A DNA stretch of 64,000 bases from Chryseobacterium aquaeductus (GTDB lineage Bacteria > Bacteroidota > Bacteroidia > Flavobacteriales > Weeksellaceae), in NCBI RefSeq assembly GCF_905175375.1, contig NZ_CAJIMS010000001.1, positions 1,178,001 through 1,242,000 of the forward strand. The letters run 5' to 3'. Made by a program: the position numbers and the translations under genes. The notes below the pieces were generated by a model, which saw only the letters and a list, made by a program, of their open reading frames with translations, had not been told where the DNA came from and ran no database searches. Below, in pieces: positions 9,784 to 19,255 of this stretch (the first letter of the stretch is position 1; every line of letters begins with the position of its first letter).

Positions 9784-11061
9784 ATGCTTGCTTTAAAAGC
9801 GGAAAAAATATCGAAACAATATCGCCTCGGACAAGTGGGAACGGGAACCTTGACCCATGACCTCAACCGATTTTGGCATAAAGTAAGAGGAAAAGAAAAC
9901 CCTTATCTCAAAATAGGAGAAGCTAATGACAGAACCTCCAAAGGCTCGTCAGATTACGTCTGGTCATTGCAAGATATCAATTTTGAAATACAGCAGGGAG
10001 ATGCTGTAGGAATTATCGGCAGAAACGGTGCCGGAAAATCTACATTACTAAAAATTTTAAGTAAAGTTACCCAACCTACCACCGGAAAAATACGTACCAA
10101 CGGCAGAATTGCTTCTTTGCTTGAAGTAGGAACAGGTTTTCATCCTGAAATGACAGGTCGTGAAAATGTTTTTCTCAACGGAGCTATTTTGGGGATGACC
10201 AAAAAGGAAATCACAAGAAAATTTGACGAGATAGTAGATTTCTCAGGTGTTGAAAGATATATTGACACACCCGTAAAAAGATATTCATCAGGAATGTACG
10301 TGCGTTTAGCATTTGCTGTTGCCGCACATTTAGAATCTGAAATTTTGATTGTAGATGAGGTTTTGGCAGTGGGTGATGCAGATTTTCAGAAAAAATGTCT
10401 TGGAAAAATGGGCGATGTAACGAAAGGTGAAGGTAGAACGATTTTGTTTGTGAGTCATAATATGGCTGCGATATCAGCTCTATGTAATACTGGAATTCTA
10501 CTTGAAAATGGAAAGATGAAAGATTTTGGTGATATTAATAAAGTTCTGGATTCTTATATGAATGTTGAAAAAAACGACGAAACACATGTTTTTTTTGATG
10601 AAAATACAAAAAGAGTTGGAAATAAAAATATAGTTTTTGAATCTGTAGAGATATTCAATAGCAAGGAACAACACTCAAACAATTTTTCTATTGGAGATGA
10701 TATTATTGTCAGAATTAAAATTAATAATAAATCAGGCGAGAATAAGTCTGAACTGGCTCTTCAAGTAAAAACTGTAGAAGACATGCCCGTTTTTCACATA
10801 ATGGCACGAGATTCAAATTTTGAAGTAAAGCATGAAGCAGTAGGTGAAACTTATGTCATAAGGATGACTGATATAAGACTTTTTCCAGGCACATATTCTA
10901 TAACATTGACTTCAGCTAGCTCAACGGGACATGAGGTCTATGATAATATTGAAGATGCAATTTCTTTTAATATTTTAGATGGAGGAAGGTACACTCACAG
11001 AGCACTACCAAGACAAGCCGGATTATTTTTTCAAAATCCTGAATGGACAAAAATAATCTAA
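9784..11061 (+). CDS. wzt: Polysaccharide ABC transporter, ATPase subunit with C-terminal glycan-recognition domain (Wzt type)
   Basis: Powers export through the neighbouring permease. The ATPase half carries Walker A GRNGAGKST (79-87), the signature YSSGMYVRLAFA, Walker B ILIVDEVLAVGD (Asp191-Glu192) and a switch His in FVSHN. Residues from about 250 to 425 form a beta-rich extension that fits the Wzt C-terminal carbohydrate-binding domain, which in known systems recognises the modified non-reducing end of the chain. Such a domain suggests a capped chain, consistent with several methyltransferases in the locus. The extension sequence itself is divergent. Confidence 0.92.
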   Translation: MLALKAEKISKQYRLGQVGTGTLTHDLNRFWHKVRGKENPYLKIGEANDRTSKGSSDYVWSLQDINFEIQQGDAVGIIGRNGAGKSTLLKILSKVTQPTTGKIRTNGRIASLLEVGTGFHPEMTGRENVFLNGAILGMTKKEITRKFDEIVDFSGVERYIDTPVKRYSSGMYVRLAFAVAAHLESEILIVDEVLAVGDADFQKKCLGKMGDVTKGEGRTILFVSHNMAAISALCNTGILLENGKMKDFGDINKVLDSYMNVEKNDETHVFFDENTKRVGNKNIVFESVEIFNSKEQHSNNFSIGDDIIVRIKINNKSGENKSELALQVKTVEDMPVFHIMARDSNFEVKHEAVGETYVIRMTDIRLFPGTYSITLTSASSTGHEVYDNIEDAISFNILDGGRYTHRALPRQAGLFFQNPEWTKII

Positions 11062-11062
11062 A

Positions 11063-12031
11063 ATGAAAATAGTAAAATTATCTTTCCACTATGACTGGCC
11101 ACTATTCCGACAATCTCCGCAATGTCTGGGCGAATGGAACGGATATAAATTTATTATCGATAAAAACCTTCAAGAATGTGATTTCTGGATTATCTACACA
11201 GAACATGGGTTAGAAACAGAAGAAGTATTATGTAATCCTGAAAACATCATATTTGTACCCGGCGAATGTTACAGTACAAGTCCAAGGTTTTCGCAAGAGT
11301 TTTTAGATCAATTTGGCATGCTCATTACTGTACAAAGAGAGCTTAACCACAGAAATACATTACTTTTACACAATGCCAATCCTTGGTTTATCGGAAAAAG
11401 CTATGATGAATTGAAAGCAGTAGGAGTTCCCACAAAATCTAAACTTATCTCTGTGATATCCTCTAATAAAGCTTTTACAGATGGTCATAAAAAAAGATTA
11501 GATTTTGTAGAGAAAATAAAACTGCATTTTGGGGATCAACTTGATGTGTTTGGAAGAGGTATTAAAGATTTTGACAACAAATGGGATGTTCTTGCAGATT
11601 ACAAGTACACCATCGCCATTGAAAATGATGATTGTGACGATTGGGTTACAGAAAAGTTTTTTGATTGCTTATACACCAGAACTTTGCCTTTCTACTACGG
11701 ATGTCCTAATCTGGAAAAATTGGTAGACAAAGATACTTTTATCAGAATTGATATTAATGACTTAGAAGAAAGCATTAAAACTATTGAGAAGACGATAGAA
11801 GATGATGAGTTTGAAAAACGTAAAAATCTGCTTAACAGAGAAGCTTTAAAAAGCTTAGATACTGACCAGTTTTTTCCTTTTTTTGCTGGAATTTTAGATA
11901 CTTTGGATGCTCAATCAGAAAAAGTGATTACTCATATAAAATCAGAGTCTGATATTATTTCTGATAAAAAGAAAACATCAAAAAAGACGTCAACTATTCT
12001 AAAAAAAATGATAAATATTTTCAAAAAATAA
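11063..12031 (+). CDS. GT10 family alpha-1,3/4-fucosyltransferase-like glycosyltransferase
   Basis: The 322-residue protein has the GT10 core motif at 180-201 (YKYTIAIENDD, then DWVTEKFFD) followed by LPFYYGCPNL, the GDP-fucose-binding signature of bacterial and eukaryotic alpha-1,3-fucosyltransferases. The N-terminal half is the acceptor domain, and the C-terminal 40 residues are Lys/Ser-rich and probably peripheral to the membrane. It starts 1 base after wzt. The donor could be GDP-L-fucose or the related GDP-L-colitose, given the neighbouring gmd, fcl-like and ColD-like genes. Confidence 0.87.
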   Translation: MKIVKLSFHYDWPLFRQSPQCLGEWNGYKFIIDKNLQECDFWIIYTEHGLETEEVLCNPENIIFVPGECYSTSPRFSQEFLDQFGMLITVQRELNHRNTLLLHNANPWFIGKSYDELKAVGVPTKSKLISVISSNKAFTDGHKKRLDFVEKIKLHFGDQLDVFGRGIKDFDNKWDVLADYKYTIAIENDDCDDWVTEKFFDCLYTRTLPFYYGCPNLEKLVDKDTFIRIDINDLEESIKTIEKTIEDDEFEKRKNLLNREALKSLDTDQFFPFFAGILDTLDAQSEKVITHIKSESDIISDKKKTSKKTSTILKKMINIFKK

Positions 12032-12035
12032 GGTT

Positions 12036-12743
12036 ATGATACAAAAGTTAAAAAAAATTATTCGAATTATAATTTCCAAAGAACCAAAGCCCGCATCTAA
12101 ACCAAACTCCGGAATTTCAGAAAATGAAAAAATACAAGCTGAAAGATGTTTTTCTTGGTTTGCAGCCAAAGGGGATGAAACCCTAAGACTAGACTATGAA
12201 TTAGACGAAAACTCTACAGTTTTTGATATTGGTGGATATAAAGGAGAATTTGCACGAGATATTTTTTGTAAATATCAATCAAACATTTACGTCTTCGAGC
12301 CGTTAAAAGAGTTTTATGAAATTTGTGTGAAACGTTTTATAAAAAATAAAAAAATACATTGTTATAACTTCGGACTTGCAGACAAATCTTTCGATACCGA
12401 AATTAATATATCAGATAACGCTTCATCAATTTTTAACGTAGAAGGAGCAAAAACCAAGATCCGCTTAGAGTCGATTGTGAATTTTATACAAACAAATCAA
12501 ATTGATGTTATTGATTTAATGAAAATAAATATTGAGGGTGGAGAGTATGATTTATTAGAATCTTTGATTGAAAACAAATTGATTCACAAATTCAAGAATA
12601 TTCAAGTTCAATTTCATGATTTTGTGATTGAAAATCCAAGAGAAAGAATGGTAAAAATTCAAAAAGAATTATCCAAAACGCATAGTTTAACATATCAATA
12701 TGATTTTGTTTGGGAAAATTGGAAGCTAAAAGATAATGAATAA
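12036..12743 (+). CDS. FkbM family methyltransferase
   Basis: A 235-residue SAM-dependent O-methyltransferase. Residues 60-90 show the FkbM start, FDIGGYKGEFARDI, followed by YVFEPLKEFYE, and the later motif DLMKINIEGGEYDLLESL is the family hallmark. The N-terminus is basic. It lies 4 bases after the GT10 gene and overlaps the next gene by 8 bases. It probably methylates a sugar of the exported glycan. The sequence is visibly richer in A/T than its neighbours. Confidence 0.85.
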   Translation: MIQKLKKIIRIIISKEPKPASKPNSGISENEKIQAERCFSWFAAKGDETLRLDYELDENSTVFDIGGYKGEFARDIFCKYQSNIYVFEPLKEFYEICVKRFIKNKKIHCYNFGLADKSFDTEINISDNASSIFNVEGAKTKIRLESIVNFIQTNQIDVIDLMKINIEGGEYDLLESLIENKLIHKFKNIQVQFHDFVIENPRERMVKIQKELSKTHSLTYQYDFVWENWKLKDNE

Positions 12744-13686
12744 ATCCTCAAAAATATACATCACAGGACACCGCGGAATGTTGGGCAGCACCACTTTAGA
12801 TCTGTTTAAAGAAGCAGGTTACACCCATATCATTACCGCAACTCATTCCGAATTAGATTTAACCAATCAATTAGCTGTAGAAGATTTTTTTGAAAAAGAA
12901 AAACCAGAATACGTTGTCCACATTGCTGCAAAAGTGGGTGGTATAAAAGCCAACATTGATAACCCTGCTGTTTTTTTGTATGACAACCTCATTATGCAGG
13001 CAAATGTGATCAATTCTTCTTATAAAAACGGCGTCAAAAAGTTTGTTTTCTTAGGGAGTTCCTGCATTTATCCTAAAGAATCTCCACAACCTATGAAAGA
13101 AGAATATCTTCTCACCGGAAAGCTGGAACCTACAAACGAAGGATATGCCATCGGTAAAATCGCCGGAATCAAATTATTAGAAACCTATCATCAACAATAT
13201 GGTTTCAACAGCATCAGTTTGATGCCAAGCAATCTTTACGGACCTAATGATAGTTTTGATTTGGCACATGCACACGTTTTATCTTCACTTGTAAAAAGAT
13301 TTGTAGATGCCAAAGAAGAAAACGCTGCTTCGGTTATACTTTGGGGAACTGGTATTGCTAGGAGAGAATTTTTACATGTTAATGATTGCGCAAAAGCCAT
13401 CTTATTTATGTTTGAAAACTATCATTCACCAGAGTTCATCAATATTGGTCCGGGTGAAGATATAGGAATAAGAGAACTCGCAGAAACCATTGCTAAAAAA
13501 GTAGATTACAAAGGTGAATTGATTTGGGATAATACAAAACCCAACGGAATGCTCAGAAAATGTATGGATGTCAGCAAGATGACAGAAATCGGTTTCAAAC
13601 CCGAAATCACTCTCGAAAACGGAATAGATCAAGTAATAAAAAGATATAAAGAACTCAAAGATGATAAAAATACCATTAATGCGTAA
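12736..13686 (+). CDS. fcl: GDP-L-fucose synthase / GDP-L-colitose synthase-like epimerase-reductase
   Basis: An extended SDR of 316 residues with GHRGMLGS near the N-terminus, GSSCIYP at 107-113 (Ser and Cys aligning with the Fcl catalytic Ser107 and Cys109), Tyr137-x3-Lys141 in YAIGK, and the RREFLHVNDCA segment. Fcl turns GDP-4-keto-6-deoxymannose into GDP-L-fucose by C3/C5 epimerisation and reduction. ColC, a close homologue, makes GDP-L-colitose from the 3-deoxy intermediate. The 26-base overlap with a ColD-like gene makes the colitose role plausible. Sequence alone does not separate the two activities. Confidence 0.85.
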   Translation: MNKSSKIYITGHRGMLGSTTLDLFKEAGYTHIITATHSELDLTNQLAVEDFFEKEKPEYVVHIAAKVGGIKANIDNPAVFLYDNLIMQANVINSSYKNGVKKFVFLGSSCIYPKESPQPMKEEYLLTGKLEPTNEGYAIGKIAGIKLLETYHQQYGFNSISLMPSNLYGPNDSFDLAHAHVLSSLVKRFVDAKEENAASVILWGTGIARREFLHVNDCAKAILFMFENYHSPEFINIGPGEDIGIRELAETIAKKVDYKGELIWDNTKPNGMLRKCMDVSKMTEIGFKPEITLENGIDQVIKRYKELKDDKNTINA

Positions 13687-14839
13687 AGCCTTCTTAAATG
13701 AAGCAGAAACAAAAAAAGCTTTAGCCCAATTTATACTTCAGGCAGACCGCTTGAGTATGGATGTGGAATGTGGAAAATTTGAAAAAAAGTTTGCAAAATA
13801 TCAGCAATGCAAACACGCAGTTTTATTCAACAGTGGCGGAAGCGCAAATCTTGCAATGCTTCAGGCTTTGAAAAACATGGGCAAGCTGAAAGATGGTGAT
13901 AAAATAGGTTTCTCAGCATTAACTTGGTCCACCAACACGATGCCCATTATTCAGATGAATATGATTCCTGTAGTGATAGATGTAACTCCGGAAGTGATCA
14001 ATACAACCTCTCAAAATTTATTGGAAAGGTTAGAAACTACTGATCTTCAAGCTCTTTTCATCACCAATATTTTAGGATTTACGGGGGACATAGACACCAT
14101 CAGGAAAATATGTGAAGAAAGAAATATCATTCTTATCGAAGACAATTGTGAATCTTTGGGTACAGAATTACCGGAAGGAAGAACAGGAAACTTCGGAATT
14201 GGAGCAAGCTTTTCGTTTTTTGTAGCACATCACATGAGCACCATAGAAGGTGGGATGGTTTGCACAAGTGACGACGATTTTGCAGAAATGCTTCGTATTG
14301 TAAGAGCCAACGGGTGGGACAGAAACCTCAGCCCTGAGCAACAGCAAAAATGGAGAACTCAATTTGGAATACAATCTGAATTTGAAGCAAAATATACTTT
14401 TTACGATCTTGGATACAACTTTAGACCTACGGAAATCACAGGATTTTTGGGACAGTATCAAATGCAGTTTTTAGAGAAAAACATTAGCTCCAGAGAGCAC
14501 AATTATCTGAGAATAGAAAAAATAGTAAAAGAAAATCCTGATTTTCTTACTCTAAAACATGATCACATCAACGTTTTATCAACATTTGCGTTTCCTTTTG
14601 TTTGCAAAACAGCAGAATTGAGAAGTCATTATTTACAGAAATTTATTGATGCCGGAGTAGAGATACGTCCGATGATTGCAGGAAATATGCAGAGCCAACC
14701 TTTTTATCAAAAATATGTAAGTGAGATCTATGATATGCCGGGAGCAGATATGATGCATAACAATGGGTTCTACTGTGGAAATTATCCTGAACTTTTGGAA
14801 GAAGATCTTGTAGTTTTTGAAAATTTACTTCGTAAATAA
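13661..14839 (+). CDS. DegT/DnrJ/EryC1/StrS-family PLP enzyme, ColD-like sugar 3-dehydratase
   Basis: The 392-residue protein has the fold-type I aminotransferase layout (FNSGGSANLAML phosphate cup; EDNCESLGTE with the PLP-binding Asp). At the position of the Schiff-base lysine it has a His-His pair (190-191) in SFFVAHHMSTIEGG. Replacement of that Lys by His is the mark of ColD (GDP-4-keto-6-deoxymannose 3-dehydratase) and RfbH, which remove the C3 hydroxyl instead of transaminating. The length matches ColD (388). With gmd and the overlapping fcl-like gene it predicts a GDP-3,6-dideoxyhexose, probably GDP-L-colitose. Many databases would simply label it an aminotransferase. Confidence 0.85.
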   Translation: MIKIPLMRKAFLNEAETKKALAQFILQADRLSMDVECGKFEKKFAKYQQCKHAVLFNSGGSANLAMLQALKNMGKLKDGDKIGFSALTWSTNTMPIIQMNMIPVVIDVTPEVINTTSQNLLERLETTDLQALFITNILGFTGDIDTIRKICEERNIILIEDNCESLGTELPEGRTGNFGIGASFSFFVAHHMSTIEGGMVCTSDDDFAEMLRIVRANGWDRNLSPEQQQKWRTQFGIQSEFEAKYTFYDLGYNFRPTEITGFLGQYQMQFLEKNISSREHNYLRIEKIVKENPDFLTLKHDHINVLSTFAFPFVCKTAELRSHYLQKFIDAGVEIRPMIAGNMQSQPFYQKYVSEIYDMPGADMMHNNGFYCGNYPELLEEDLVVFENLLRK

Positions 14840-14844
14840 AATAA

Positions 14845-15705
14845 ATGGTAGCAGTAGAACTTATTGGCGGTTTAGGAAATCAAATGTTTCAATATGCAAC
14901 AGCAAGAGCTCTGGCTCTGGCTCGTGATGAAGATTTTGTACTAGATAATCATCTTTTTGCCAATTATGATCTTCACGATTATGCCCTGAATCATTTTAAT
15001 ATCAAAGGTTCTTTTTTTGAAAAAGAGAGAGCTGTTTTCGAGCCTTTAAGTTTTTCTGAAAAAGCTAAAGCGGTTTTTTTACAAAAGAAAATTTACAATA
15101 TTTTCGAAGAGCAAGGTTTGACGTATGATACAAAGCTTATTGATTTGCCATATAAAAACATATTTCTAAAAGGATATTTTCAGTCAGAAAAATATTTTAT
15201 CCGATTTGAAGATCAACTTCGAAAAGATTTTGAAATCAAATCACCTCTGAAAAAAGAAACGATTGATCTGTTAAAAATTATCGGGTCTGAAAATTCTGTT
15301 TCATTACATATCAGAAGAGGAGATTACGTAAACAATGCGGAAGCAAATGCAGTACACGGAACCTGCGACCTTAACTATTATCACAAAGCAATCGCAATAA
15401 TAAGAGAAAAGATAGAAAATCCTGTGTTTTTTATTTTTTCTGATGATATAAATTGGGCAAAAGAAAATTTAAAAATTGATAGTACAACCTATTTTGTTGA
15501 TTTCAATAATGCCGCGACCAATTATGAAGACATTAAATTGATGAGTACCTGCAAGCACAACATCATAGCCAACAGCAGTTTCAGCTGGTGGGGAGCTTGG
15601 CTCAATGCTAATAAAAGTAAGATCGTGATAGCTCCTAGCAAATGGTTTAATGTAGAATATCACAATTCTAAAGATATAATTCCGGAGCCATGGATGAAAA
15701 TATAA
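14845..15705 (+). CDS. GT11 family alpha-1,2-fucosyltransferase-like glycosyltransferase
   Basis: Transfers a 6-deoxy-L-sugar from a GDP donor. The 286-residue product opens with the GT11 signature VELIGGLGNQMFQYA, has the GDP-binding motif HIRRGDY at 155-161, and contains the NSSFSWWGAWLN motif near the end. All three family motifs are intact. It lies 5 bases after the ColD-like gene. GT11 enzymes are also known in colitose-containing O-antigen clusters, so the true donor could be GDP-fucose or GDP-colitose. Confidence 0.92.
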   Translation: MVAVELIGGLGNQMFQYATARALALARDEDFVLDNHLFANYDLHDYALNHFNIKGSFFEKERAVFEPLSFSEKAKAVFLQKKIYNIFEEQGLTYDTKLIDLPYKNIFLKGYFQSEKYFIRFEDQLRKDFEIKSPLKKETIDLLKIIGSENSVSLHIRRGDYVNNAEANAVHGTCDLNYYHKAIAIIREKIENPVFFIFSDDINWAKENLKIDSTTYFVDFNNAATNYEDIKLMSTCKHNIIANSSFSWWGAWLNANKSKIVIAPSKWFNVEYHNSKDIIPEPWMKI

Positions 15706-16715
15706 AACATCCGAAAATATCGGTGGTGATGCCGGTTTATAATGGTGAAAAATATCTTGTAGAAGCTATTGATAGTATTCTGAATCAGACCTATTCAGAT
15801 TTTGAATTACTATTAATTAATGATGGATCAAAAGATGCTACCGAAAGCATTATTCTTTCTTACAGTGATGAAAGAATTGTCTATGTGAAAAACGAGGAGA
15901 ATTTAGGTTTAATAAAAACTTTGAATAAGGGGATTGATCTGGCAAGAGGTGAATTTATTGCAAGAATGGATCAGGATGATATCTCCCACCAGAAAAGATT
16001 TGAAAAGCAGATTAAAATTTTTGAAGAAAATAATGAAGTTGGAGTCTGCGGAACATGGTTCACGATGTTTGGGGGAAATATTGATAAAATTCTTGTGGCA
16101 CATCCTGAACGATCAGAAGAGATAAAATTACATCTTTTGGGACATTGTACACTTGGTCATCCCACTATAATGCTACGGAAATCGTCCATAGGAAGTGAAA
16201 GGTATGATGAAGATTACCAAGCTGCAGAAGATTATGATTTTTGGGTGAGACTTTCAAAAATCACAGAACTCTACAACATTCCAGAATCATTGCTAGATTA
16301 CCGCATGCATGATTCAAACATGACCGTTTTGGAAGGAAGTATACAGTTTCTAAACTCTGATAATATAAGAGCTAGGCAGCTCAGAGAATTAGGCATTCAT
16401 CATCATAAAAATGAAGTACAATACTGCGTTATGCTTTTTACCGACGCTTATATAAAACAAATTAAGTTTCAGGAACTAAAAAAAATAATCAAATTTGCCA
16501 ACAATATTGAGCAAAAAAACAGTAAGAAAAATATTTACAATCAAGATCTATTGCAGAAAGCAATAAGCAAAAGACTTTTTTACATATTCGAAAAAACAGA
16601 AAAAAAAAGCTTGCTATTGATCAGCTTTCTTGTATGGAACAGAAGATCAATTCTTCGTGAGACAGGGATAAAGAAGACCGTACGTCTTATAGTAAATATT
16701 TTAAACAATAAGTAA
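15690..16715 (+). CDS. GT2 family glycosyltransferase
   Basis: A GT-A fold enzyme of 341 residues. [20 protein letters not shown] opens the fold, [11 protein letters not shown] and the DxD-like MDQDD follow, and [15 protein letters not shown] carries the catalytic ED. The C-terminal 120 residues are basic, probably membrane-associating. It overlaps the GT11 gene by 16 bases and precedes gmd by 11 bases. The sugar and linkage cannot be told from sequence. Confidence 0.9.
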   Translation: MDENIKHPKISVVMPVYNGEKYLVEAIDSILNQTYSDFELLLINDGSKDATESIILSYSDERIVYVKNEENLGLIKTLNKGIDLARGEFIARMDQDDISHQKRFEKQIKIFEENNEVGVCGTWFTMFGGNIDKILVAHPERSEEIKLHLLGHCTLGHPTIMLRKSSIGSERYDEDYQAAEDYDFWVRLSKITELYNIPESLLDYRMHDSNMTVLEGSIQFLNSDNIRARQLRELGIHHHKNEVQYCVMLFTDAYIKQIKFQELKKIIKFANNIEQKNSKKNIYNQDLLQKAISKRLFYIFEKTEKKSLLLISFLVWNRRSILRETGIKKTVRLIVNILNNK

Positions 16716-16726
16716 CACAAAAAGAA

Positions 16727-17800
16727 ATGAAAGTAGCATTAATAACCGGAATTACAGGGCAAGATGGTTCTTATCTTGCAGAACTCTTACTAGAAAAAGG
16801 ATATGAGGTTCATGGAATTAAAAGACGGGCTTCGTCGTTTAATACGCAAAGGATAGATCACTTATTTGTAGACCTACACGAAGAAAATGTAAAATTTAAA
16901 CTTCACTATGGCGATCTTACCGATTCTACCAATATCATAAGAATAATTCAGGAAATACAGCCTGATGAGATCTACAATCTGGGAGCGATGTCACACGTAA
17001 AGGTAAGTTTTGATTCTCCCGAATACGTTGCCAACGTTGATGGTATAGGAACTCTAAGAATTCTCGAAGCAATAAGAATTTTGGGTCTTCAGAAAAAGAC
17101 CAGAATATATCAAGCCTCTACTTCGGAATTGTACGGCGGATTGCCGGAAAACAAAAATGCAGCAGGCTTTTATGATGAAAAATCTCCATTTTATCCAAGA
17201 TCGCCTTACGGAGTTGCCAAAATATACGCCTTCTGGATTACCAAAAACTATAGAGAAGCCTACGGCATGTACGCTTGCAACGGAATTCTTTTTAATCACG
17301 AATCACCAAGACGCGGAGAAACTTTTGTAACCAGAAAAATCACCATGGCAGTTGCCAAAATTGCGAAAGGCAAGCAAGACGTTCTTTATATGGGTAATTT
17401 GAACGCACAGAGAGATTGGGGTCACGCCAAAGATTATGTAGAAGCAATGTGGAAAATGCTTCAGCAAGATCAGCCGGAAGACTTTGTTATTGCAACCGGA
17501 AAAACCACCTACGTTAGAGATTTTATTACCATGGCATTTGCAGAAGTAGGTATAGAAATAGCTTATGAAGGTGAGAACGAGAACGAAATAGGCAAAGTTG
17601 TACAATGCAACAACCCTGAATATCAGATAGAAATCGGAAAAACCATATTGAAGATAGATCCTGAATATTACCGACCTACAGAAGTTGACTTGCTGATAGG
17701 TGATCCTACCAAAGCAAATACCCAATTGAATTGGATGCCGAAATATGAGCTTCCTGCATTAGTAAAGGAAATGGTTGCGTCAGATCTTAAATTATTTTAG
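16727..17800 (+). CDS. gmd: GDP-mannose 4,6-dehydratase
   Basis: Makes GDP-4-keto-6-deoxy-D-mannose, the branch point to GDP-fucose and GDP-colitose. It is a 357-residue SDR with [14 protein letters not shown] at the N-terminus, the [17 protein letters not shown] segment of Gmd, and Tyr161-x3-Lys165 in [21 protein letters not shown] is a Gmd hallmark. It closes the first run of the locus. GDP-mannose supply genes (manB, manC) are not in the window. Confidence 0.97.
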   Translation: MKVALITGITGQDGSYLAELLLEKGYEVHGIKRRASSFNTQRIDHLFVDLHEENVKFKLHYGDLTDSTNIIRIIQEIQPDEIYNLGAMSHVKVSFDSPEYVANVDGIGTLRILEAIRILGLQKKTRIYQASTSELYGGLPENKNAAGFYDEKSPFYPRSPYGVAKIYAFWITKNYREAYGMYACNGILFNHESPRRGETFVTRKITMAVAKIAKGKQDVLYMGNLNAQRDWGHAKDYVEAMWKMLQQDQPEDFVIATGKTTYVRDFITMAFAEVGIEIAYEGENENEIGKVVQCNNPEYQIEIGKTILKIDPEYYRPTEVDLLIGDPTKANTQLNWMPKYELPALVKEMVASDLKLF

Positions 17801-17879
17801 TTATTAAAATCCCAAACAAACAACTCCGTCTGCCCTCTTTACTATAGCATTTTAAAAGTCTGTTCTACAGTAATTTTAA

Positions 17880-17887
17880 TATATTTG
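17880..17887 (+). promoter_or_regulatory. Candidate -7 box for the second glycosyltransferase block
   Basis: TATATTTG followed by C, a perfect match, lies 22 bases before the next ATG in the 109-base gap after gmd. No -33 TTG is seen at the usual distance. Confidence 0.45.
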
Positions 17888-17909
17888 CTCCTACGAAAAC
17901 ACACTCTAA

Positions 17910-19070
17910 ATGGTAATGCCGAAAAAAATTCTTTTTATCCTTCATGAAGCTACAGAAAGCGGTGCTCCTTTGGTGGCGTTTTCGTTCATGCAGTGGTTGA
18001 AGAAAAACACAGATGTACAGTTTGATTGTTATGTGATAAGCCAAGGTTCATTATTACCAAAACTGATTGAAGTCTGTGAAAACGTTTTTCAAAAGCCTCC
18101 ATCAAAACAATATAGAGTACGAGAAAAATTACAAAGATTTATTACCCAGAATAAAATAACTCATGAAGAATCTTTTTTTAAGGTTCTTACCGACAAAAAT
18201 TATGATCTGATTTATTTGAACTCTATATTTTCAATACCAGAATTCAGAAAAATCGAAAAGTATTTTTTAAAACCGAAAAAAATTCTTCATCTCCACGAAG
18301 CCCAATTTCTAATAAGCTTTTTTGAGAAACTATTTCCTGAGATTAATCCTGCTGAAAATATTGATTATCTGATCGCCGTATCCGAAACAGCAAAAAAACA
18401 TTTTTTAAAAAAATATAGTCATTCTGCAGAAAGAACAGCAATAGTTTATCCGTATGTTGAGAAGCCTTTGAACCCCGACATAAATATTAAAAAAATAAGA
18501 CAACAATTAGGGATCAAAGAAGAAACATTCGTTATCGGAAATATAGGGAATCCGCATCTTGTTAAATCTTCGGAAATGCTGCCAATTTTAGCATCTAACT
18601 TGAAGAAAAAATACCCTGATTTTAATTTCAAACTTTTAGTTGTAGGAGGCGGAGATGATAATATTTTCTCTCTTTCTAACAGAATTGATGCTGAAAAATT
18701 GCAGGTAGACGACAAGATCGTTTTTATAAACCATCAATCTGACATAGTACCATATCTCCAGATTATGGATCTCTATGCCATGATCTCCCGAGAAGAATCT
18801 TTTTCTTTGATGACAGTTTTAGCAGCTCTGAGCAATGTTCCTGTTATTTCTTTTAAAAATAATGGAGGTCCAGAAGAACTTTTAAACGAGGATATAGCAT
18901 TTTTCACAGATTATTTAGATTGTGCCATGCTTGCAGATAAGATCTATATAATTTCACAAAATTCAGAAAAACGCCAAAGCAAAGCTCAAAAAGCACATGC
19001 CCATTTTCAGCAATTCTTCTCTGGAGAAACAGGCAATGAAAAACTTTGGTCAATTTCACAAAATCTATAA
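17910..19070 (+). CDS. GT4-type glycosyltransferase (GT-B fold)
   Basis: A 386-residue protein with the GT-B layout. An N-terminal acceptor domain carries LHEATESGAPLVAFSF, and a C-terminal nucleotide-sugar domain contains VIGNIGNPHLVKSSEML and VVGGGDDN. The late segment AMISREESFSLMTVLAALSNVPVIS fits the family's E-x7-E motif. The start could also be the second ATG at 17916. It is the first gene after the gmd gap and probably starts a new transcript. Confidence 0.82.
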   Translation: MVMPKKILFILHEATESGAPLVAFSFMQWLKKNTDVQFDCYVISQGSLLPKLIEVCENVFQKPPSKQYRVREKLQRFITQNKITHEESFFKVLTDKNYDLIYLNSIFSIPEFRKIEKYFLKPKKILHLHEAQFLISFFEKLFPEINPAENIDYLIAVSETAKKHFLKKYSHSAERTAIVYPYVEKPLNPDINIKKIRQQLGIKEETFVIGNIGNPHLVKSSEMLPILASNLKKKYPDFNFKLLVVGGGDDNIFSLSNRIDAEKLQVDDKIVFINHQSDIVPYLQIMDLYAMISREESFSLMTVLAALSNVPVISFKNNGGPEELLNEDIAFFTDYLDCAMLADKIYIISQNSEKRQSKAQKAHAHFQQFFSGETGNEKLWSISQNL

Positions 19071-19072
19071 TC

Positions 19073-19255
19073 ATGCTTTCTATGATCATCTCATCATACC
19101 AATCCCATTACTATACTGCTCTTGAAGAAAATATTGCAGGAAAATGTGGTGTCGAGTATGAAATGATTAAGACAGGTAATTCTGAATCATGGGAGCAAAA
19201 TGTTAGCGAGTCAGAATTCACAAATAAGTACATTTCAAAAGGTAAAATTATATGA
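19073..19255 (+). pseudogene. Truncated remnant of a GT2-like glycosyltransferase
   Basis: The 60-codon frame begins MLSMIISSYQSHYYTALEEN and matches about the first 38 residues of the gene at 20085 (IIISSYQPHLLSDLEKNITE), including the Cys-x-V-x-YE pattern. The likeness stops near residue 38, and a short unrelated tail runs to the TGA. A GT2 domain needs more than 200 residues, so this cannot be active. Its stop overlaps the next ATG (ATGA), so coupling to the downstream gene is kept. It is probably the leftover of a paralogue lost by deletion. Confidence 0.65.

Noticed and set aside
11063..12031. Possible frameshift or truncation of the GT10 gene because the acceptor domain is divergent
   Set aside because: The frame is uninterrupted, its length suits the family, and the GDP-binding motif is intact. 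Acceptor domains vary widely.
17303..17725. Minus-strand 140-codon frame inside gmd
   Set aside because: Antisense shadow of the conserved gmd coding sequence.
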